From positions 4,083,001-4,147,000 of the forward strand of contig NZ_BLPF01000001.1 of the NCBI RefSeq assembly GCF_011764425.1: a stretch of DNA of 64,000 nucleotides. The letters run 5' to 3'. This DNA comes from Phytohabitans houttuyneae. GTDB lineage: Bacteria; Actinomycetota; Actinomycetes; Mycobacteriales; Micromonosporaceae. Position numbers and translations under genes: made by a program. Of this stretch, positions 40,276 through 50,885 are shown piece after piece (the first letter of the stretch is position 1; each line of letters starts with the position of its first letter). The notes under the pieces were generated by a model, which saw only the letters and a list, made by a program, of their open reading frames with translations, was not told the origin of the DNA and did no database searches.

Positions 40276-41828
40276 TCACGCCGTTCGCCGTCGCGACGCT
40301 GACCCGGCGCGGGCTGCTCACGCCCGGGTCCCCGGTACGGATTGCCGCCCAGCTCAATGCGTTGCGCCGGTGGGGCTTCAGCCTCTCCGGCGAGCTGCGC
40401 CAGGCGGCCGCCAGAGACCCGGAGCGCGTCGCGATCATCGACGAACGGCGCGGCGAGGTGACGTACGGCCAGCTGCTGGGCAACGCCGAGCGGCTGGCCC
40501 GGGCGTTGCGCGGCACCACCGGCGTGCGGGCCGGCGACCGCATCGGCCTGCTCTGCCGCAACCACGCCGGCATGGTCGAGGCGATGGTGGCGGGCACGCT
40601 GCTCGGCGCCGACCCCGTCTTGATCAACACCGGCCTCTCCCCGGCACAGCTGGCCACGGTGGCCGAAGAGCAGCGGCTGCGCATCCTGGTCCACGACACC
40701 GAGTTCGCGGAGAAGGCGCTGGCGCTGCCGCCCGGCGTCGAGCGGATCACCGAAGAGCGGGCGGCCGAGCTCGTGGCGACGGCGCCGCCGGGCGAGCTGC
40801 GCCCGCCGGAGCAGGACGGCCGCACGATCGTGCTCACGTCCGGCACCACCGGCACGCCGAAGGGTGCCCGCCGCCGCACGCCGTCCGGCTTCGGCCCGCT
40901 CGTGTCGATCATCCACCGCATCCCGCTGCACGCCCGCGACCGCATCATGATCTCGGCGCCGCTCTTCCACACCTGGGGGTACGCGGCGCTGCAGGTCTCG
41001 TTCGCACTGCGGGCCACCGTCGTGCTCCAGCGCCGCTTCGAGCCGGCGGGCTGCGTCGCGCTCGCGGCCCAGCATCGGGTACGTGGACTCTTCGCCGTGC
41101 CGGTGATGGTGCAGCGGCTGTTGGAGGTGCCGCCGCCCCGGCCAAACCCGCTGCGGATCGTGGCGGTGAGCGGCTCGGCGCTGCCGGGCGGGCTGGCCAC
41201 ACGCTTCATGGACGTCTACGGCGACGTGCTCTACAACCTGTACGGCTCGACCGAGGTCTCCTGGGCCTCGATCGCCACGCCACGCGACCTGCGCGCCGCA
41301 CCGCACACCGCCGGCCGGCCGCCGCACGGCACCCGCCTCGCGATCCTCGGTCCGGCCGGGGAGCGGATGCCGCCCGGCCACGTGGGACGGATCTTCGTGG
41401 GCAACGACATGCTCTTCGAGGGGTACACCTCGGGTGCCGGCAAGGAGTCGCACGACGGCCTGTTCGCCACCGGCGACCTCGGCCAGGTCGACCACGACGG
41501 GCTCGTCTTCGTCGTCGGACGGGAAGACGACATGATCATCTCGGGCGGAGAGAACGTCTTTCCGTCCGAAGTGGAGAATCTCCTGGCCGACCTGCCACAG
41601 GTGCGCGAGGTCGCGGTGATCGGTGTCCCCGACCGCGAGTACGGCCAGCGCCTCGCCGCCTACCTCGCCCTGCACCAGGGTGAGGCGCTCGACGCCGACG
41701 CGGTACGCGAGTACGTGCGCCGCTACCGGGCCCGCTACTGCATACCGCGTGACGTCTACTTCGTGCCCTACCTGCCGCGCAACGCCACCGGAAAGGTTGT
41801 CGTGCGCGAACTGCCGCGCTTTCGGTGA
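40272..41828 (+). CDS. Fatty acyl-CoA synthetase (AMP-forming), FadD-like
   Basis: A 518-residue enzyme of the ANL superfamily that activates carboxylic acids to acyl-CoA via an acyl-AMP. Core motifs: the P-loop TSGTTGTPKGARRRTPSG at about residues 193-210, LYGSTEVSWASIA, FATGDLG, GREDDMIISGGENVFPSEVE, and the catalytic Lys in LPRNATGKVVVRELP near the end. An N-terminal membrane-interacting stretch (LTRRGLLTPGSPVRIAAQLNALRRWG) is typical of FadD2/FadD12-like actinobacterial enzymes. Coupled to the dehydrogenase gene through ATGA, giving a compact activate-carry-oxidise operon. Confidence 0.93.
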   Translation: MITPFAVATLTRRGLLTPGSPVRIAAQLNALRRWGFSLSGELRQAAARDPERVAIIDERRGEVTYGQLLGNAERLARALRGTTGVRAGDRIGLLCRNHAGMVEAMVAGTLLGADPVLINTGLSPAQLATVAEEQRLRILVHDTEFAEKALALPPGVERITEERAAELVATAPPGELRPPEQDGRTIVLTSGTTGTPKGARRRTPSGFGPLVSIIHRIPLHARDRIMISAPLFHTWGYAALQVSFALRATVVLQRRFEPAGCVALAAQHRVRGLFAVPVMVQRLLEVPPPRPNPLRIVAVSGSALPGGLATRFMDVYGDVLYNLYGSTEVSWASIATPRDLRAAPHTAGRPPHGTRLAILGPAGERMPPGHVGRIFVGNDMLFEGYTSGAGKESHDGLFATGDLGQVDHDGLVFVVGREDDMIISGGENVFPSEVENLLADLPQVREVAVIGVPDREYGQRLAAYLALHQGEALDADAVREYVRRYRARYCIPRDVYFVPYLPRNATGKVVVRELPRFR

Positions 41829-41829
41829 C

Positions 41830-42423
41830 TCAGACCTGCGTGACCTCGTAGGCCTCGGCAGTGGCGGAGATCTGCTTCGACCTCGTCGAGCCGCCGCCCA
41901 CCGTCTTGAGCAGGTACGTGTGCTTCACGGTCTCGCCCGGGTCCGCGCCGCCGCAGGAGAAGGCGAAGGTCTCGGAGCCCTCGGTCGGGTACGTGCCGTA
42001 GACCCCCGGCCCGTCGAGGGAGATCGTGACCTCGTGCGCGCCGGTGACCTTCCACTCCACGATGACCGGCGTGCCCTCGACCGGGTACTCACTGGTCCCC
42101 TGTGGACACTGCGGCCTCTGCTTGATCCGGAAGTACACGATCCGGGGTCCGCTGTCCTGCGGCGGCCGGGTCGTGGCCGTTGTCGTGGTCCTGGTGGTTT
42201 CCGTGTTTCGTGGCGTCTCGCGGGTCGCGGTCGCGGTGGGGCTGGGAGTCGCGTCCGGGGTGCCGAGGCCGGCGTCGGCGCTCGGTGACGGCGTGCTGCC
42301 GGCACTGATGCCACCACCGTTTTCCCCGCCGTTGCTCAGGGAGAGGCAGCCAGCGACCGCACCGATCGAGCTGGCGAACACCACAGCGCTCGCGAGCACG
42401 AGCATTGCCGTCCGGTTCTTCAT
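41830..42423 (-). CDS. Putative lipoprotein with beta-sandwich domain
   Basis: A 197-residue predicted lipoprotein. The signal peptide ends at a lipobox AVAGC (Cys26). Residues 27-95 are a Ser/Thr/Pro/Gly-rich stalk with an almost pure Thr stretch (TETTRTTTTATTRPP). Residues about 96-197 form a compact beta-rich domain with two cysteines (PQCPQG and FSCGG) and a PVIVEWKVTGAHEVTISLDGPG segment resembling PKD or Ig-like folds. I recognise no specific family. Likely surface-displayed. It is convergent with the acyl-CoA synthetase gene with a one-base gap. Confidence 0.75.
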   Translation of the reverse strand: MKNRTAMLVLASAVVFASSIGAVAGCLSLSNGGENGGGISAGSTPSPSADAGLGTPDATPSPTATATRETPRNTETTRTTTTATTRPPQDSGPRIVYFRIKQRPQCPQGTSEYPVEGTPVIVEWKVTGAHEVTISLDGPGVYGTYPTEGSETFAFSCGGADPGETVKHTYLLKTVGGGSTRSKQISATAEAYEVTQV

Positions 42424-42473
42424 GACACAGACGGTAAGAGCCCGGTGGCACTGGGGTAATCCCGTGTTCGTGC

Positions 42474-43721
42474 CTAAGGCAGGCGCACGCGCCCCTCGAC
42501 CGCGGCCAGCGCGATGTCCGAGCGCCTGTGCGCGCCCGCGAGCGTGACCCCGTCGACGAGTGCGTACGCGGCGTCGCGGGCGGAGGCCAGGTCGGGGCCG
42601 ATGGCGGTACCACAAAGGACCCGGCCGCCCGCGGAGACGAGGGCGCCGTCGGTGGCCCGGCGTGCGGTGCCGGCGTGGATGATGCCGGGCCCGTCCGCGC
42701 CGGTGATGACATCGCCGGAACGGGCCGAGGCCGGGTAGCCATGCGAGGCCAGCACCACCGTGACCGCGGCGCCCGGGTGCCACCGCAGCGGCGGGTGGTC
42801 GGCGAGCGTGCCGGTGGCGGCCGCGTGCAGCAGGCCGGCGAGTGGCGTCTCCAGCAGCGCGAGGACCACCTGCGTCTCGGGGTCGCCGAAGCGCGCGTTG
42901 AACTCGATGACCCGCGGGCCCGCCTTGGTGAGTGCCAGTCCGATGTAGAGCAGGCCGGCGAACGGGGTGCCGCGCCGCCGCATCTCCGCGAGCGTGGGGT
43001 GGGCGACGTCTCGCATGACCTCGTCGACCAGGTCGGCGGGGGCCCAGTCGAGCGGCGCGTAGGCACCCATGCCGCCGGTGTTGGGGCCGGCGTCGCCGTC
43101 GCCGACCCGCTTGAAGTCCTGCGCCGGCATGAGCGGCAGGGCCGCCTCGCCGTCGGTGACGACGAAGAGCGAGACCTCGGGCCCGTCGAGGTACTCCTCG
43201 ATCACGACCTGCCCGCACGCCTCGGCGTGGGCCAGCGCGACGTCGCGGTCGTCGGTGACCACGACACCCTTGCCGGCGGCGAGCCCGTCGTTCTTCACCA
43301 CGTACGGCGTGCCGAACTCGTCGAGGGCCCGCTCGGCCTCCGCGCGCGTGGTGCAACTGAAGGCCCGCGCGGTCGGCACGCTCGCCGCCGCCATCACGTC
43401 CTTGGCGAACGCCTTGGACCCCTCCAGCCGCGCGGCCGCCCCGGACGGCCCGAAGCACGCGATCCCCTTGGCCCGCACCGCATCGGCGACACCCGCGACA
43501 AGTGGCGCCTCCGGCCCGACCACGACGAGGTCGGCCGCGAGCTCGACGGCGAGCGCGGCCACCGCCTCGGGGCTGGTGGCCTCGACATCGCGAAGCTCCG
43601 CGACCGCGGCGATCCCGGGGTTACCGGGTGCGGCGACGAGCCGCTCGGTGGCGGGATCCTGGACCAGGCCGAGCGCGAGCGCATGCTCCCGCCCGCCACC
43701 CCCAATGAGAAGAACGCGCAC
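42474..43721 (-). CDS. purD: Phosphoribosylamine-glycine ligase (GAR synthetase)
   Basis: A 415-residue PurD of the ATP-grasp superfamily, joining glycine to phosphoribosylamine. Motifs: MRVLLIGGGGREHALA at the start, VVVGPEAPLVAGVAD, the ATP-grasp segment TPYVVKNDGLAAGKGVVV, GDAGPNTGGMGAYAP and VIEFNARFGDPETQ (metal-binding). Length is normal. It is downstream of purA on the same strand with a 94-base gap. Confidence 0.96.
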   Translation of the reverse strand: MRVLLIGGGGREHALALGLVQDPATERLVAAPGNPGIAAVAELRDVEATSPEAVAALAVELAADLVVVGPEAPLVAGVADAVRAKGIACFGPSGAAARLEGSKAFAKDVMAAASVPTARAFSCTTRAEAERALDEFGTPYVVKNDGLAAGKGVVVTDDRDVALAHAEACGQVVIEEYLDGPEVSLFVVTDGEAALPLMPAQDFKRVGDGDAGPNTGGMGAYAPLDWAPADLVDEVMRDVAHPTLAEMRRRGTPFAGLLYIGLALTKAGPRVIEFNARFGDPETQVVLALLETPLAGLLHAAATGTLADHPPLRWHPGAAVTVVLASHGYPASARSGDVITGADGPGIIHAGTARRATDGALVSAGGRVLCGTAIGPDLASARDAAYALVDGVTLAGAHRRSDIALAAVEGRVRLP

Positions 43722-43815
43722 GCTGGAATCCTAGTAGCGCCCGTTGATCATGGTTCAAGCAGCGACAATCCGGACACGCCCTCCGCTGGCCCTCCGCGCG
43801 CTCCGCAGGGACGAG

Positions 43816-45114
<1,299 letters not shown>

Positions 45115-45231
45115 TTACTGGGGGCTCGGGTGCCAGTGTGGCGACCGCGTGGCGAGCCCGAGGTGTCAGGCTAACAAGAAGTTACGGCCAGCTCAGCGCT
45201 GGCCATAGAGATCAGCAGGGGGTCACCGCCG

Positions 45232-46062
45232 GTGTACGACGTGGTGTTGCTCACGCTCGGCGGCGGTTGTGGCGCTCCGCGCGTGCCCGTGCTCGCCTGT
45301 GCCGATGCGCTCACGGCGGCGGGCGCCACTGTACAGACGGTCACCGCAGAGTCCGATGCCGACATCGACGCAACCCTGGACGGCCGCCGGCTGGTCGTCG
45401 CCACGGCCACCGACGGGCAGTTGCGCGCCGTCGTGCGGCGCATGGTCCGGCGGTACGCCCCGGCGCCCAGCAAGCGCCCTACCGACCTGCCCGCCAACCG
45501 CACCGTGCCCGACCTGCCCGCGATCGGCGTGCTCCCGCTCGACCCGACCGCCGACGACCTCGCCACCCAGCTCGACCTGCCGCGCGACCCGGCCGAGGTG
45601 GCCAAGGCGGTGCTCGGCGACAAGGTGCGCCGCCTTGACCTGCTGCGCAACGATGGCGGGTCGGTCACGCTCGACGGTGCGCTGGTCGGCGGCGAGCAGG
45701 GCATGTGGCGGGGACGCGTGGAGGTTGACGACGCCGTGCTGAGCGACGGGTCCGACCCCATACTGGCGTGCGCGGTCGGCAACGGTGCCGGCTACACGCG
45801 GCTCGACGGACTGGCACTGCTCACGACCCCGGACCCGACCGACGGCGTGGTCGAGGTCGCGGTGGCGGTGCCGGTGGTCGCCCAACGCCTGCTGCGCCGC
45901 CCCCGCATGCGGATCGAGGTCCGCCGGGCCCGCGGCCGGGCCGTGGCCATCACGCCCCGCGAGCCCGAGATTGGGTACACCGACGACGGCGTGAGCGGCA
46001 CCCTGACCCACAAGCGGTCGTGGTGGGTGGAGCCGGGAGCTTGGGCGGTGTACGTCCGCTGA
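45232..46062 (+). CDS. Diacylglycerol kinase family-like protein, probably degenerate
   Basis: A 276-residue protein of the type annotated as diacylglycerol kinase family and commonly found beside purA in Micromonosporaceae. A Rossmann-like N-terminal half (MYDVVLLTLGGG... VVATATDGQLRAVVRRMV) is followed by a beta-rich C-terminal half with DPILACAVGNGAGY and PDPTDGVVEVAVAVP, which correspond to family landmarks (ACAVGN; DGxLEV). The GGDGT nucleotide-binding motif of active lipid kinases is replaced by TATDGQ, so catalysis is doubtful. It ends in SWWVEPGAWAVYVR. Start is GTG. Confidence 0.7.
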   Translation: MYDVVLLTLGGGCGAPRVPVLACADALTAAGATVQTVTAESDADIDATLDGRRLVVATATDGQLRAVVRRMVRRYAPAPSKRPTDLPANRTVPDLPAIGVLPLDPTADDLATQLDLPRDPAEVAKAVLGDKVRRLDLLRNDGGSVTLDGALVGGEQGMWRGRVEVDDAVLSDGSDPILACAVGNGAGYTRLDGLALLTTPDPTDGVVEVAVAVPVVAQRLLRRPRMRIEVRRARGRAVAITPREPEIGYTDDGVSGTLTHKRSWWVEPGAWAVYVR

Positions 46063-46102
46063 CGACTGTGCGAGGCTGCCGGTTGGGAGAGGAGGCTGCA
46101 CG

Positions 46103-49100
46103 GTGGACGAGGAACGGCCGAAGTCGCGGCAGGTGCCGGTCGGCCCCAACCGCGGCGTCAAGCCGCTCTGGCCGACGGCGGACTACGTGCCCGAGGAGGA
46201 CCTCAACCCCGCCCCCGCGGCGCCGCCACCCCCTCCGCAGCCGATAGCCGAGCCCTTCCCACCGCCCGACTCGCCCGCTTTCGGCGCTCCCCACGAGCCC
46301 TTCCCCCACAGCGGCCCAGCTACGCCACCCTTCGGCCCGCCCGGCGTTAACGCCCAACCGCCGCCCTACGCCCCGCCCGCCCAGCAACCGCCTTACGGCC
46401 CGCCCGGCCAGCAAGCGCCCTACGCCCCGCCTGGCCAGCAAGCCCCTTACGGCCCGCCTGGCCAGCAACCGGCGTACGGTCCGCCGCTGCACTACGGCTC
46501 GGCCGGGGCACACGGTGAGCCGCCCGCTTACGGCTCGGCCGGGACTCACGACCAGGCGCCGGCATACAGCCCGCCGATGGCTCACGGCCAGCCGCAGGTC
46601 CCCGGCCAGCCCGGTGTTTCCGACCCGGCGGGTGTCTACGGCCGGCCAGCAGCGCAGGGCGAGCCTGCCGAGCACGAAACGCCGCCGCCGCCCGCCTCCG
46701 ACGCCGCGGCACAGGCCGGGCCGGGCTTCGGGCCGCCGCCACCCGGACCGCAAGGCTGGTCCAACGGCACGGACAACCTCCCGCCCGGCGTGTGGCACCT
46801 GGCCGGCACGTCACCGCACGCCGAGCCACTCACCCCCGTGCACAACGGCCCGCCGATCGCCACCACGCCGCCCGCTGGCATCCCGGTCTCGTCGGGCCAC
46901 CACTCGGGAGGCATCCCGTTTCCGGCGTTGCCACCGACATCGGCCCCGCCGGTGACCTCGTCGCCGCCGGCTGAGTACGCCCCGCCGATCCCGACGGCCC
47001 CACCGGCATCGGCACCACCCGCAGCGCCGGCCGTCTACGGCGCAACGCCACCTGCCTACGGCCAGCCCACGTCGAGCCCGCCCGCCTACGGCCAGCCCAC
47101 ATCGGCACCGCCGGCACCGGGCTCAAACGCTTACGGGCAGCCCACCTCCGCACCGCCCGCCCCAGTATTTGGCCAGCCCACCTCGGCACCGCCCGCATAC
47201 GGCCCACCGGGCGATGGTCAGCTCGCGCCCGACCCGCAGGCATTCAGCCAGCCGACCTCGGCGCCGCCGGCACCCGGACCGCAGGCCAGCAGCATGCCGA
47301 CCTCGGGACCCCCCGCACCAGACCCGCAGGCATACCTCCAGCCCGCCTCAGCACCACAAGCGGCCGGACCGCCCGGCTACACCGAACCCACCTCGGCACC
47401 ACCGGCATCAGGGCCGCCCGGCTACACGCAACCCACCTCGGCACCGCCAGCGGCCGGACCGCCCGCCAACACCGAACCCACCTCGGCACCACCGGCATCA
47501 GGGCCGCCTGCCTACGGCGGACCCACGTCCGCGCCGCCCGCATTTGGACCGCCCGGACCCGACCCGCACGCGCACGGCCAGCCCACCGCGGCACCGCCTG
47601 CGCACAGCCAGCCCGCCAGCGGATCGCCCGCGCCGGAACCACCGGCCTCCTACAGCCAGCCCACCTCCGCACCGCCCGCGCACAGCCAACCCGCGTCCGG
47701 ACCGCCGGCCTACGGTCAGCCCACCGCGGCCCCGCCGGCCTATGGTCAGCCCACCGCGGCGCCGCAGGCCTCGGCGTCGCCGGCGTGGGTGCAGCCAGCC
47801 GGGCCGGCACCGGCTGACGGCGGGCCTGCATGGGATGGGGCCCAGACCGGCGCCGCACCGCCCAACGGTGGTCCACCGTGGAACGCCGCGCCGGCGCCCA
47901 ACGGTCAGGGTGCGCACGTCGCCGGTCCGGGCGGGTGGGTGGCGCCGGCCGCTGAGGTGCCCACCAACAACCACGCGCTGCAGCCGCCCGCGGACCCGTG
48001 GGCCGGCGCCGCGCCGCTGCACCACCCGCCGGGTTCGCCGTGGGCCACCCCACCGGGCCACGTGCCGCCGGGGGCGGGACAGCCGCAGCCTGGCACGAGC
48101 GACGCCACGCCGGCCCAGGCCGCGCCAGCGGTGGGGCAGCCTGGCGCGCCCGCGTACCCGGTGCTGGGCTGGCCGGGCCACGGCGGGCAGGCAGGCTTCC
48201 CGCCGGTCCAGGGTGAGCCTGCGACGGTACCGACACAGCCTCACCCTGGCGTCACCCCGGCGCCGCCGCAGGTGTACCAGGAGCAGCAGCCCCATCGCCC
48301 GACGGAGGCGGGGGTGCCGACGGCGGAGGAGTTTGCGCGGCGCCGTGCGGTCCGCCCGCCGGAGCCGGTGGCCCGCACCGGCGTGCGGGCGGCGGTCAAC
48401 AAGTCCACGCTGGGCCTCGTCAAGCTGGCGCCCGGCCGCCACGAGCAGGAGTTTCGCCAAGACGTCGAGAAGGTGCGGCGCAACTTCGGCGGCCTGCGCC
48501 AGGTGACCGTGGTCAACCCCAAGGGTGGCGCGGGCAAGACGGTGGCCGTGCTGCTGCTGGCGATGACGTTCGGGCAGAAGCGCGGCGGCTACGTGCTGGC
48601 CTGGGACAACAACGAGACCCAGGGCACGCTCGGCATGCGGGCGCAGCAGGACTTTCACAGCCGCACCGTGCGGGACATGCTCCGCGACCTCTCCAGCTTC
48701 CAGGGCGCGCGGGGACGTGTGGGCGACCTTTCGCAGTACGTGCGGTCGCAGGGCGAGGGCATGTTCGAGGTGCTGGCGTCGGACGAGTCGGCGACGGCGG
48801 GCGAGATGCTGACGGCGCACGCGTTCGGGGAGATCCGCGAGGTGGTGAGCCGGTTCTACAAGTTGATCTTTGTGGACACCGGCAACAACGTGCGCGCGCA
48901 GAACTGGCAGGCCGCGATCGACGCCACCGACCAGCTCGTGGTCACGATGTCGGCCCGCAACGACTCCGCCGAGCCCGCCGCCCGCATGCTCGACCACCTC
49001 GAGCAGTCCGGGCGCACCCGGCTGGTGCGGCAGGCGGTCACGATCATCTCAATGCCGCCCCGCGCCAAGGACATCGACCTCGCCCCGATCCAGCGGCACT

Positions 49101-49243
49101 TCGAGGCGCGCACCCGCGCGGTCCTGCTGGCCCCGTACGACCGCGTGATCGACACCGGTGAGCCGATGCCATACAGCCAGCTCTCCAACGCCACGCTCGA
49201 CGCCTGGCTGAAGGTGGCCGCCGCCGTCGCGGAAGGGTTGTAG
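46103..49243 (+). CDS. Proline-rich ParA/MinD-like ATPase, EspI-like
   Basis: A 1046-residue protein. After a short conserved head (SRQVPVGPNRGVKPLWP) come about 700 residues of Pro/Ala/Gly/Gln-rich sequence. This includes dozens of imperfect QPTSAPPA(Y/P)GP units (roughly residues 300-560). From about 745 a folded ATPase follows: RRNFGGLRQVTVVNPKGGAGKTVAV holds a deviant Walker A (KGGAGKT, about 808-814), WDNNETQGTLG replaces the usual DxDP, and LIFVDTGNN is the Walker B strand. The layout resembles mycobacterial EspI and related ESX-associated MinD-like proteins, though no ESX genes are in the window. GGAGG supports the GTG start. Confidence 0.85.
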   Translation: MDEERPKSRQVPVGPNRGVKPLWPTADYVPEEDLNPAPAAPPPPPQPIAEPFPPPDSPAFGAPHEPFPHSGPATPPFGPPGVNAQPPPYAPPAQQPPYGPPGQQAPYAPPGQQAPYGPPGQQPAYGPPLHYGSAGAHGEPPAYGSAGTHDQAPAYSPPMAHGQPQVPGQPGVSDPAGVYGRPAAQGEPAEHETPPPPASDAAAQAGPGFGPPPPGPQGWSNGTDNLPPGVWHLAGTSPHAEPLTPVHNGPPIATTPPAGIPVSSGHHSGGIPFPALPPTSAPPVTSSPPAEYAPPIPTAPPASAPPAAPAVYGATPPAYGQPTSSPPAYGQPTSAPPAPGSNAYGQPTSAPPAPVFGQPTSAPPAYGPPGDGQLAPDPQAFSQPTSAPPAPGPQASSMPTSGPPAPDPQAYLQPASAPQAAGPPGYTEPTSAPPASGPPGYTQPTSAPPAAGPPANTEPTSAPPASGPPAYGGPTSAPPAFGPPGPDPHAHGQPTAAPPAHSQPASGSPAPEPPASYSQPTSAPPAHSQPASGPPAYGQPTAAPPAYGQPTAAPQASASPAWVQPAGPAPADGGPAWDGAQTGAAPPNGGPPWNAAPAPNGQGAHVAGPGGWVAPAAEVPTNNHALQPPADPWAGAAPLHHPPGSPWATPPGHVPPGAGQPQPGTSDATPAQAAPAVGQPGAPAYPVLGWPGHGGQAGFPPVQGEPATVPTQPHPGVTPAPPQVYQEQQPHRPTEAGVPTAEEFARRRAVRPPEPVARTGVRAAVNKSTLGLVKLAPGRHEQEFRQDVEKVRRNFGGLRQVTVVNPKGGAGKTVAVLLLAMTFGQKRGGYVLAWDNNETQGTLGMRAQQDFHSRTVRDMLRDLSSFQGARGRVGDLSQYVRSQGEGMFEVLASDESATAGEMLTAHAFGEIREVVSRFYKLIFVDTGNNVRAQNWQAAIDATDQLVVTMSARNDSAEPAARMLDHLEQSGRTRLVRQAVTIISMPPRAKDIDLAPIQRHFEARTRAVLLAPYDRVIDTGEPMPYSQLSNATLDAWLKVAAAVAEGL

Positions 49244-49314
49244 CCGGTGTCGAGATCCGGCCTCCGGCCTCGACCTATGGGGTAGGAAGGGCATCGAGAC
49301 CCGGAGGTACCCCG

Positions 49315-49686
49315 ATGAAGTACTTGATCATGATCTGGCACAACCCGAAGTCGCGCGCGATCTGGGAGAGCTTCTCCGACGCGGAGCGCGCCGAGGGGTG
49401 GCGGGCGTACGCCGAGCTGAACGAGAACCTGATCGCCTCCGGGGAAATGGTCATCTCCGAGGCGCTTGCCGACCCGTCGCAGGGCCGGCGGGTGCCGGCG
49501 GCCGAAGGGCAGTCGCTCGCCACCGACGGCCCCTTTCCGGAGGCGAAGGAGCAGCTCGCCGGCTTCTACCTGGTCGACTGCGAGAGCTACGAGCGGGCGA
49601 TGGAGATCGGTGCGATGGTCCCGGAGAGTGCCCTCGGCCTGGTCGAGGTGCGCCCCGTCCTCGCCATGAACGGGCCCGACATGTGA
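49315..49686 (+). CDS. YCII/DGPF-family protein
   Basis: A complete 123-residue YCII-related protein. It begins MKYLIMIWHNPKSRAIWESF, has the LIASGEMVISEALADPSQGRRV middle, and the DGPFPEAKEQLAGFYLVDC segment that gives the DGPF name, ending with AMEIGAMVPESALGLVEVRPV. It has a ferredoxin-like fold with a conserved His/Asp pair in relatives. The stop overlaps the GTG of the sigma factor gene by GTGA, as in the pair at the start of the window. CCGGAGGTACCCCG provides the ribosome site. Confidence 0.92.
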   Translation: MKYLIMIWHNPKSRAIWESFSDAERAEGWRAYAELNENLIASGEMVISEALADPSQGRRVPAAEGQSLATDGPFPEAKEQLAGFYLVDCESYERAMEIGAMVPESALGLVEVRPVLAMNGPDM

Positions 49687-50885
49687 ACGAGGTCGAGTCA
49701 CTGCTGCGCGAACACGCGCCGCAGGTGCTCGCCGCGCTCGTGCGGCACCACGGCGGCTTCGAGACCTGCGAAGACGCCGTGCAGGAGGCGCTGCTCGCGG
49801 CCGCCACCCAGTGGCCCGTCGAGGGCGTGCCGGCCAAACCGCGGGGCTGGCTGATCACCGTGGCCTCGCGCCGCCGCACCGAGCTTTGGCGCAACGAGAC
49901 GGCCCGGCAGCGGCGCGAGGAGACGGTGGTGCTCCTCGAGCCGGCCGGGGCGCCACCGCCTCCGGACGTCGACGACACGCTCACGCTGCTGTTTCTGTGC
50001 TGCCACCCGGCGCTCACGGCGGCCTCGCAGGTGGCGCTCACGCTCCGCGCCGTCGGCGGCCTCACAACGGCCGAGATCGCCCGCGCGTTCCTGGTGCCGG
50101 AGGCCACGATCGGCCAGCGGATCAGCCGAGCGAAGCAGCGGATCAAGGCGAGCGGCGCCGAGTTTCGAATGCCACCGCCGGCCGAGCGGCCGGCACGGAC
50201 CGCGGCGGTGCTGCGGGTGCTCTACCTGATCTTCAACGAGGGGTACACCGCCAGCTCCGGCCCGGCCCTGCACCGCGTGGAGCTGACGACCGAGGCGATC
50301 CGGCTGACCCGCCAGCTTCACGCCCGCCTGCCGGGCGACGGCGAGTTGGCCGGCCTGCTCGCGCTCATGCTGCTCACCGACGCCCGCCGTCCGGCCCGCG
50401 CCCGCCCGGACGGCAGCCTCGTGCCGCTCGCCGAGCAGGACCGCACCCGCTGGGACCGGGCGGCCATCTGCGAGGGCGTCGGGCTGGTCAGCGCGGCGCT
50501 GACGACCACCGAGGTCGGGCCGTACCAGCTGCAAGCCGCGATCGCCGCGGTGCACGACGAAGCCGAGCGCACTGAGGACACCGACTGGGCTCAGATCCTC
50601 GGCCTGTATGACCTGCTGGACCGGCTCGCGCCCGGACCCATGGTCACCCTCAACCGGATCGTCGCGGTGGCGATGGTGTACGGGCCGGCGACCGGCCTGG
50701 CCCAGCTCGACCGTGCCGAAGCCGACCCGGCACTGGCGGGACACCATCGGACACACGCCGTCCGCGCACACCTGCTGGACCTCGCCGGCGAGCGGGAGGC
50801 GGCACGCGAGCAGTACCGGCTGGCAGCCAAGCGCACGCTCAGCGTGCCCGAGCAGCGCTACCTGGAGTCGAAGGCGGCCGGATAG
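49683..50885 (+). CDS. ECF42-type RNA polymerase sigma factor (second copy)
   Basis: A 400-residue paralogue of the factor at 119-1339. Region 2: FETCEDAVQEALLAAATQWP and GWLITVASRRRTELWR (about 20-75). Region 4: LTTAEIARAFLVPEATIGQRISRAKQRIK (about 125-155). The C-terminal 230 residues form the TPR-like extension with TEDTDWAQILGLYDLLDRLAPGPMVTLNR, which corresponds to QDTDWRRVVDLYDLLVRADPSPVAHLNR in the first copy. Coupled to the YCII gene by GTGA. Two such modules in one 50-kb region could reflect an old duplication. Target promoters unknown. Confidence 0.94.
   Translation: MNEVESLLREHAPQVLAALVRHHGGFETCEDAVQEALLAAATQWPVEGVPAKPRGWLITVASRRRTELWRNETARQRREETVVLLEPAGAPPPPDVDDTLTLLFLCCHPALTAASQVALTLRAVGGLTTAEIARAFLVPEATIGQRISRAKQRIKASGAEFRMPPPAERPARTAAVLRVLYLIFNEGYTASSGPALHRVELTTEAIRLTRQLHARLPGDGELAGLLALMLLTDARRPARARPDGSLVPLAEQDRTRWDRAAICEGVGLVSAALTTTEVGPYQLQAAIAAVHDEAERTEDTDWAQILGLYDLLDRLAPGPMVTLNRIVAVAMVYGPATGLAQLDRAEADPALAGHHRTHAVRAHLLDLAGEREAAREQYRLAAKRTLSVPEQRYLESKAAG

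Noticed and set aside
47040-47800. Regular DNA repeats considered as a CRISPR array
   Set aside because: The units are imperfect, in frame and encode QPTSAPPA repeats of the ParA-like protein; no equal-length unique spacers and no cas genes.
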